Below, piece after piece: positions 29,869-35,073 of a DNA stretch of 35,073 nt. Within the stretch, counting starts at the first letter, position 1. Every line of letters begins with the position of its first letter. Origin of the DNA: JAGQNK01 sp964573155. Lineage in GTDB: Bacteria > Patescibacteriota > Saccharimonadia > Saccharimonadales > JAGQNK01. The position numbers and the translations under genes were made by a program. The notes below the pieces were generated by a model. That model searched no databases, was not told where the DNA came from, and saw only the letters and a program-made list of their open reading frames with translations. The stretch covers positions 1 through 35,073 of the forward strand of contig CAZNIN010000005.1 of assembly GCA_964573155.1 (NCBI GenBank). The letters run 5' to 3'.

Positions 29869-31263
29869 TTAGCGTGTCGATTTCTTTTCTTTACTCTCAT
29901 GCAGTGACTTTTTTGAGCGGATTGACCATATGAGCATAATGAAGACCGAAATAACGCCTCCCATGGCAATCCATTCACCAAACTGCGTGTAAAATGTTTT
30001 GCGTGTATTGTTTTGAGCGGATACTGACAGTGCCTCTATGCGCTGTGTGCTGGCAATTGTCCTCCCGTTTGTGTCCAGGACGAACGTAGTTGCATCGTTA
30101 GCTGATTGCAAAAAATATCTTGCGTTTGAAAGAGACATAAACTTCGCTAAAGACTTTTGTTGCCAACTAAAAAGTGGCGATCCGTTAAAAATACCTAAAG
30201 ATGCTGAATTGGTAAGTATGGTCGCCCCCGACCGCGTGAGCTTGCGATAATCTTCCGGCGAAATAATACTTGAACAAACCGCAGCACCAACAATAGTATT
30301 TTTATCTACGTCGATCGGTTGTAGCGGTTCCCTGCCCTTATAAATCTTTTTTACCATGGTGAAATAATCGACAGTTGATCGCTGGCCAATGAGGGGCAGT
30401 ATTGCATAGCCGACATATGATAGATCTTCTCCACCAGGAATAAGTCGATGCTTATCTTGTCTGTTGACGATCCCTGAGCTCGTGTCACCGTACACTAGGG
30501 TGTTGATGCGCTCACCATTGTCACGTGTTGCGAGTCTAGAGCCAATAAATCTAGTTGCTTGATCTTGATGACTGGTCACTCGTGAGGATATTTTCGTGTC
30601 GTCGAGTCCGTTGAAGCTATTTTCTGGGAAGAGGACAAATGCGGTGTTTTCTGTACGCACCGGTGATATGCGTGTATCGAGAGACTCGTTGACAACTTCG
30701 GCCTTAATAGTCGTACCATTTGGTGATCGGTACAGTGACCATCCAGCGAAAGATAGTAGACAAAGAGCAGATACTGGATAGATCATCAAATTACGATAGC
30801 GTCTGTGGGTTAGCAAGAAAATCACCAGCCAGGCAAATGCTGCGAGCCCATAAAATCCCGTTAGCCTACTCGCGAATCCTAACGGAGTATTGATGAGTAA
30901 TAGTGTAGGTGAACCAAGCGGCAGTACATTATCAATACTACCCTGGGGCCCAAGCCATATGACGGCCGATAGCCAAGCGACCATGAAGTCGGCCAATGAA
31001 AACACACCAAGTGATGCGAGGAGGGCAAGTGGTAATTCGTGTCTTCTGAATAAGCGCTTAACAGCAGAAAACGCTGTCCATATAACCCATGTTGAAATTC
31101 CGACGTTTACGAACGATACAATCGCTGCCACGACTACCCCTTGCGTGTGGGATCCGGACAGCTCTAGGCTGTCGGTTGAAAACGTCCAAGACCACATTAA
31201 CGCAAACCAGACTAACAGCGCCATGACCGCTGTACGTTTGTGTTGAAATTCCTTTTTGTTCAT
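29869..31263 (-). CDS. lnt: Apolipoprotein N-acyltransferase (Lnt)-like membrane protein
   Basis: 464 residues. About six or seven membrane helices fill the N-terminal ~185 residues, followed by a nitrilase-type domain facing outward and one last helix (about 425-445). The Glu-Lys-Cys triad appears as FVLFPENSF (Glu), KHRLIPGGED (Lys region) and VGAAVCSSIISPEDYR (Cys), then ILTNSASLGIFNGSPLFSWQQKSLAKF and NARYFLQSANDATTFVLDTNGRTI, the Lnt-typical end. The usual CYE motif is CSS here and NISND is NSAS, so activity may differ. It may acylate lipoproteins. 17 nt after rluB; cotranscribed. Confidence 0.8.
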   Translation of the reverse strand: MNKKEFQHKRTAVMALLVWFALMWSWTFSTDSLELSGSHTQGVVVAAIVSFVNVGISTWVIWTAFSAVKRLFRRHELPLALLASLGVFSLADFMVAWLSAVIWLGPQGSIDNVLPLGSPTLLLINTPLGFASRLTGFYGLAAFAWLVIFLLTHRRYRNLMIYPVSALCLLSFAGWSLYRSPNGTTIKAEVVNESLDTRISPVRTENTAFVLFPENSFNGLDDTKISSRVTSHQDQATRFIGSRLATRDNGERINTLVYGDTSSGIVNRQDKHRLIPGGEDLSYVGYAILPLIGQRSTVDYFTMVKKIYKGREPLQPIDVDKNTIVGAAVCSSIISPEDYRKLTRSGATILTNSASLGIFNGSPLFSWQQKSLAKFMSLSNARYFLQSANDATTFVLDTNGRTIASTQRIEALSVSAQNNTRKTFYTQFGEWIAMGGVISVFIMLIWSIRSKKSLHESKEKKSTR

Positions 31264-31280
31264 GAGAGGATCGCGATACT

Positions 31281-31967
31281 TTATTGCGACTGTATTGTAA
31301 CAGTTTGAATCGGCTTGAACTCACCTGGCTTGAGGTTACCCAGTGAATAAGTGCCAAAATTTGTCCTGTGAAGATACACGACTTCGTGCCCGATCGCCCG
31401 GAAAGTACGTCGAATTTGTCGGTTGCGTCCTTCGCTCATGCGCACCTGCCATTTTGTTCTTTCAGTATCGAGAAGTCTTAATTGTAATCTGCTCACGCCA
31501 TCGTCCAGCCGTATACCAATATCGGAAATGGCTTTCTCGTTTTCCTCTGTAAGATTACTATTTAGCTCGATTTCATAGATTTTCTCTTTATGAAAAGAGG
31601 GGTGCGTGAGTGTATGCGCAAATTCACCATTATTCGTAAGCAAAAGCAGGCCTGACGAATTTTTGTCTAAACGACCGACAGGCTTTAGGCTGTGGAATTT
31701 CTCTGGCAACAGGTCGTATATAGTTTTACTGCCTTGACCGTTGCGTGAGCATACGTAACCAAGCGGCTTGTGAAATAGCAGTGTGGTAGCAGTGCCAGGT
31801 AGACGCAAAGGTACTCCTTGTAAGGTCACGGTATCTTTGGCTGGATCAATAATTAGACCAAGCTTTACTGCGTTGCCATTAACTCGAACGCTGTCTTTCT
31901 CGATCAAGTCATCTGCAGATCGCCGTGACATACCGGTCGCAAGCGCCAGGAATTTATTCAACCTCAT
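31281..31967 (-). CDS. rluB: RsuA/RluB-family pseudouridine synthase
   Basis: 228 residues: an S4 RNA-binding domain (RLNKFLALATGMSRRSADDLIEKDSVRVNG...) followed by the catalytic domain with KPLGYVCSR, PVGRLDKNSSGLLLLTNNGEF (catalytic Asp101) and MSEGRNRQIRRTFRAIGHEVVYLHR. The family isomerises uridines in 23S (RluB/E/F) or 16S (RsuA) rRNA; the S4-plus-RLD pattern fits RluB best but the exact target is not certain. 12 nt after the response regulator stop; TACCAT lies 6 nt before the ATG and may be a weak promoter. Confidence 0.93.
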   Translation of the reverse strand: MRLNKFLALATGMSRRSADDLIEKDSVRVNGNAVKLGLIIDPAKDTVTLQGVPLRLPGTATTLLFHKPLGYVCSRNGQGSKTIYDLLPEKFHSLKPVGRLDKNSSGLLLLTNNGEFAHTLTHPSFHKEKIYEIELNSNLTEENEKAISDIGIRLDDGVSRLQLRLLDTERTKWQVRMSEGRNRQIRRTFRAIGHEVVYLHRTNFGTYSLGNLKPGEFKPIQTVTIQSQ

Positions 31968-31979
31968 GCTTGTATGGTA

Positions 31980-32927
31980 CTACAGCGCAATGTTATTGGG
32001 ATCGTTCGGGTTGCCAGGCGTCTGCACATTACCCGGAAGAGGCACATCGACTGGCTGCTCGTCTGTGGTTGTGTCAGCCACAGGTTGGGTAGGTGCGCTT
32101 GTTGGCTGGGGCTGTGGAGGCTGTACGGTAGGGTTGGCAGGCGCCTGTCCCATTTCTTTCGCGAGTAGCGCGTTCAGATCGGGCCCACTGTTCGATGAAA
32201 GATCATTTATGGGTGCGATGACTTTCTTGCCCGCTATCTGATTACTTGCATGCGGTTGCGCAGTCTGTGGCGTTTGAGTGTCGTCTGGGTCTGGCGCTGT
32301 TGGACTACTCTGCAGCAAGCTGTTGACTGCATTTGCCATGTCGGCGGCAGTGTCGGCTGCGGCATTTGTTGCATCGGCGGTGCTCGTTGGAGGGGAGGCT
32401 GGGTCTGGAGTAGCAGGAGTGTTACTAACGGGCGTAGCGGGGGCTGGAGATATTGGAGCTGGATCCGGCGCGGGTGTAGGTGCAGCGGCTAGAGCTGGAT
32501 CCGGCGCGGGTGGTGATGTGGTAGCTGGAGTTGCAGCGACCGCTGCGGGAAGCGTATCTTCGTCTTGGAGAACTTCGCGTGCGACTTTTGCTACGTCTTC
32601 CAGTGTTACCTGTGATTTAACGAGGTATTTGTCTGCTCCGAGTTTGTCGGCCCGGTCTTTATCCTCGGCTTGCGACAACGCTGTCATCATGATTACTTTG
32701 GTGTGCTTCGTCTCAGGAGTGCTTCGTAGGATATCGAGCATATCAAAGCCACTGATCTTTGGCATCATGACATCGCTGATAATAAGATCAGGCTTTTCTT
32801 TTACGGCCATTGCGAGCGCTTGTTCCCCATCTTCTGCGGAAACGATTTCATACCCTTCTGCGAGAAGACGCGCTTCATAGATTTCGCGTAGATTGTTGTC
32901 GTCTTCGACGAGCATGATTTTTGCCAT
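31980..32927 (-). CDS. Response regulator: receiver domain with Pro/Ala-rich tail
   Basis: 315 residues. Residues 1-122 form a CheY-like receiver: acidic pair in LVEDDNN, phospho-acceptor Asp52 in IISDVMMP, Thr in MMTAL, and Lys in KYLVKS. The remainder is a low-complexity Pro/Ala/Thr/Asp tail and a Gln/Pro-rich end (QPPQPQPTSAPTQP) without any DNA-binding or enzymatic domain. The tail carries a 21-nt exact repeat (32456-32476 and 32492-32512), a 12-codon duplication. It lies 41 nt after the histidine kinase gene, with AGAGGAA 8 nt before the ATG, so they form a two-component operon. Output is presumably through protein contacts. Confidence 0.9.
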   Translation of the reverse strand: MAKIMLVEDDNNLREIYEARLLAEGYEIVSAEDGEQALAMAVKEKPDLIISDVMMPKISGFDMLDILRSTPETKHTKVIMMTALSQAEDKDRADKLGADKYLVKSQVTLEDVAKVAREVLQDEDTLPAAVAATPATTSPPAPDPALAAAPTPAPDPAPISPAPATPVSNTPATPDPASPPTSTADATNAAADTAADMANAVNSLLQSSPTAPDPDDTQTPQTAQPHASNQIAGKKVIAPINDLSSNSGPDLNALLAKEMGQAPANPTVQPPQPQPTSAPTQPVADTTTDEQPVDVPLPGNVQTPGNPNDPNNIAL

Positions 32928-32968
32928 TGATGAGTTCCTCTGTTATTTGTACATGCTTATGTTAACCA

Positions 32969-34798
32969 TTATTGTATCACGGCTGCGGTTTTATCAAGAG
33001 GGCTTGCACCCTCTTCTTGGGCTACCTCGGTTTTAATAAGCTCATCGGCTTTCTGGTTACTCAAGCGTGGCAGATTAATAAAGAAGGTACTTCCCTTGCC
33101 TAGTTCACTTTCCGCCCAGATTCGTCCTTTGTATAGTTCAACGATCTTGCGACAGATAAACAATCCAAGGCCTGTCCCACCAATCGTTCGAGTCGCAGAA
33201 TTGTCTACGCGGTAAAACTTTTGAAAAAGATGGCCAATATCGGTAGCTGGTATGCCTGGGCCGGTATCTTTCACAAAAAGTTGGACAATTTCATTATTGC
33301 CGGTAAGACCGATAGATACCTTGCCTGTTTCGGTATACTTAACGGCGTTATCGAAAATATTAGTGATAACTTCGCGCATTCTGTCAGGATCGACGTGTGT
33401 ATAGTAGAGCGGTTTAATCGTCTTGCCGTTTACCATATCAGCCTGCTCTTGGGTACTGGCACCGACAACAAAGTCCATATGAAGGCCTTTTTTCTCGGCG
33501 GTAAACCGCAGCGATTCAGCGAGTTGTTCAAGGAACTGTCCCATTTCCACTACGCGCGGATGGCTGACTAAGCGACCGTCTTCGGCCTTGGCACTAAGCA
33601 GTAAATCTTGAAATAATCGGCCCAGATGTTCGGTGCTAGCATGAGCTTTTTCTAGATAACCACGCGCTCGATTGTCGATGGTACTGACTTTGTCATTGAG
33701 CGCTAGACCAAGATAACCTTCAATTGCTGCAACGGGTGTGCGCATTTCGTGTGAAGCGGTACTTATGAATTCGCTTCTAGCCGTTTCTTCTTGTTTTTTC
33801 TTGCTGACGTCACGAAGGATGATTACGCCACCATACATGTCTTCTTTTTGCCTGTCTGCGATAACTGAAACCATGACATCGACAAAAATTTCTTCATTAT
33901 TGCCAACTGTCATAATGAGTTCATCACTGTAAGAAGTAAGATCTTTCATCGCTTTGGTCACGAGCTCATCGTCTGGCTGTAGCTTCTCGTGATCTAACGA
34001 TTGGAACTTAAGCACGCTTCTATAATCGAGGTCCAATACGTCTTTTTCATCTTTTCCCAATAACCTTAGCGCTCCTGGGTTGATGGATTTAATGTTTCCC
34101 TTCTGATCGATTATTATGATGCCGTCACCAATGGAATCGGTGAGAAGTTTGACAACTTCATTTCTTACGAAATAGCGCTCAATATAGTTGTCGCGCTTGG
34201 TCGGACCAACGGTTTGATATTTATCTTTCAGCCAAATGAGTAGAATGGCCACACCGATCACTCTGGCAAAAACGGTTATAGCGTCTCCAGCCATACCCAT
34301 GAGCGTGGGGGTTGTGGTGCCTGACACGGTCATGGCGAAGACAACACCTACAATCGCAAGCACAAGAAGTGCAATAGTAGGCCCAAAAGTCGTGGCCCCA
34401 AACGCAATGAAAATGTTGTGAATGAGGAATATATAAGAACTGGTGTGTTCAAGTGAAGCCTCAGATGCCGCATTATAGGTAAGCGAGAAGAAAACGAAAC
34501 TTAACAGATAAGCAAGCCAGATGTTCGTTCGACGAACATACCGTAATATAAGCCCGTTATACAAAACACCCAGGACCGCAAAGACCCCTGTCGCTATGCT
34601 CATCCCATACATGTCGCGTCCGGTAACAAAGATCGATCTTTGCTCCACGGCGAAATACATGTATACAGTAGCCATCACTACCATCGAAAAGAGATAGTAG
34701 TAATTGAACAGGCGCAGCCATTTTTCGTTTATGTATTGCATGTAGAGATGAGTTCCACCAAACTGCTTATCCCTATTATTATCTCTGTTTTTGGACAT
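32969..34798 (-). CDS. Membrane sensor histidine kinase with PAS domain
   Basis: 609 residues. Seven or eight membrane helices (about 33-190; a 7TM-like sensor region), a PAS domain (about 213-331, GIIIIDQKGNIKSINPGALRLLG), HisKA with His350 in STASHEMRTPVAAIEGYLG, and HATPase_c with the N box NIFDNAVKYT, G1 DTGPGIPATDIGHLF and G2 GGTGLGLF. PAS-HisKA-HATPase order as in WalK/PhoR-type kinases. It should autophosphorylate on His350 and pass phosphate to Asp52 of the neighbouring receiver. Signal unknown; the sensor helices have no extracellular loop domain, so membrane or small-molecule sensing is likely. Confidence 0.94.
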   Translation of the reverse strand: MSKNRDNNRDKQFGGTHLYMQYINEKWLRLFNYYYLFSMVVMATVYMYFAVEQRSIFVTGRDMYGMSIATGVFAVLGVLYNGLILRYVRRTNIWLAYLLSFVFFSLTYNAASEASLEHTSSYIFLIHNIFIAFGATTFGPTIALLVLAIVGVVFAMTVSGTTTPTLMGMAGDAITVFARVIGVAILLIWLKDKYQTVGPTKRDNYIERYFVRNEVVKLLTDSIGDGIIIIDQKGNIKSINPGALRLLGKDEKDVLDLDYRSVLKFQSLDHEKLQPDDELVTKAMKDLTSYSDELIMTVGNNEEIFVDVMVSVIADRQKEDMYGGVIILRDVSKKKQEETARSEFISTASHEMRTPVAAIEGYLGLALNDKVSTIDNRARGYLEKAHASTEHLGRLFQDLLLSAKAEDGRLVSHPRVVEMGQFLEQLAESLRFTAEKKGLHMDFVVGASTQEQADMVNGKTIKPLYYTHVDPDRMREVITNIFDNAVKYTETGKVSIGLTGNNEIVQLFVKDTGPGIPATDIGHLFQKFYRVDNSATRTIGGTGLGLFICRKIVELYKGRIWAESELGKGSTFFINLPRLSNQKADELIKTEVAQEEGASPLDKTAAVIQ

Positions 34799-35019
34799 AA
34801 ACGCAACTTGAAAGATACTGCTTTAAGTGCTAAAATTGGCCCCTGTTAGCAGTTGTTTGGCACATATGATGTATGAAACCGTTCGTTCGGAAAAATGTTT
34901 TCCATGCTAGCACGGAAAACATACTTTCCTCGCTCACGGCCCCATACCAAGATATGGGCCACAAATTACTCGGAAATGACAACAAATGTAAACACTTTTT
35001 GTCGCTTCACTCGTAATTT
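34799..35019. other. Intergenic region with inverted repeats before tRNA-Glu
   Basis: ATGTTTTCC (34902-34910) and GGAAAACAT, a perfect 9-bp inverted repeat with a 10-nt spacer containing GCTAGC; then GGCCCCATA-CCAAGA-TATGGGCC (about 34937-34960, one bulge). No T-run follows the first. No gene is seen; promoters for the kinase (minus) and tRNA (plus) must lie here but I cannot place them confidently. Confidence 0.4.
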
Positions 35020-35073
35020 GGCCTCATCGTCTAACGGTTAGGACACCAGGTTCTCATCCTGGCAATCGGGGTT
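35020..35073 (+). tRNA. tRNA-Glu (UUC), cut by window end
   Basis: Acceptor strand GGCCTCA (35020-35026), D-arm GTCTAACGGTTAGGAC, anticodon stem CCAGG/CCTGG with loop TTCTCAT giving anticodon TTC, variable CAATC, then GGGGTT, the start of the T-arm. The 3' half lies outside the window. The sequence closely follows bacterial tRNA-Glu. Confidence 0.9.

Noticed and set aside
32930..32970. dif-like XerCD site (TTATGTTAA)
   Set aside because: Only the right arm fits; the left arm and 6-nt centre do not, and it lies in the kinase-receiver intergenic gap.
1..35073. CRISPR arrays, IS elements or prophage genes
   Set aside because: No regularly spaced direct repeats, transposase, integrase or phage structural genes were seen on either strand.

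Overview
The window looks like a chromosomal segment of a Candidatus Saccharibacteria (TM7, Patescibacteria/CPR) genome. The evidence is a condensed cell-wall/division cluster (mraZ-rsmH-ftsL-ftsI-mraY-ftsW-murG-ftsQ) that lacks murC/D/E/F, many short lineage-restricted hypothetical proteins, a sigma-region-4/HARE-HTH fusion, tight gene packing, and the standard code (TGA is used as a stop for kwaB-like, mraY and yvcK). The assignment is an inference from gene content; no rRNA is present to confirm it.

Layout. 1-870 (+): two overlapping hypothetical genes. 879-2109 (-): a winged-helix-like protein and a small two-helix membrane protein. 2153-8000 (+): a PQ-loop-like membrane protein, a PPOX-type flavin-barrel protein, a long charged coiled-coil protein, a KwaB-like (DUF4868) protein, a SanA/YdcF (DUF218) membrane protein and a Pif1-type helicase. 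8059-12635 (+): VOC protein, NYN nuclease, flavodoxin-like reductase, GH1 glycosidase, YvcK, and a secreted or membrane-anchored LysM-like protein. 12707-21292 (+): a strong terminator, four GTGGG MraZ boxes over the mraZ promoter, then the dcw cluster. 21293-21956: AT-rich DNA with DnaA-box-like sites and no convincing gene. 21957-34798 (-): hypothetical protein, sigma-r4/HARE protein, topA, dprA, [plus-strand structured RNA at about 27177-27575], pth, der, an Lnt-like acyltransferase, rluB-type pseudouridine synthase, response regulator and histidine kinase. 35020-end (+): the 5' part of tRNA-Glu(UUC).

How the parts fit. The dcw genes make and polymerise lipid II at the division site: MraY makes lipid I, MurG lipid II, FtsW/FtsI polymerise and cross-link, and FtsL/FtsQ scaffold. 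MraZ should autoregulate the cluster through the boxes. YvcK, the LysM-like protein and SanA are plausible envelope partners. topA, dprA and Pif1 handle DNA; pth, der, rluB and rsmH serve translation. The kinase and its output-less receiver form a two-component pair.

Most notable: an unidentified ~400-nt structured RNA with its own promoter, a pseudoknot and a terminator; a recurrent (TGN)TATAAT element 6-9 nt before start codons, implying leaderless mRNAs; an ftsI that seems to start at ATT; the MraZ operator geometry; and a KwaB-like gene without KwaA.
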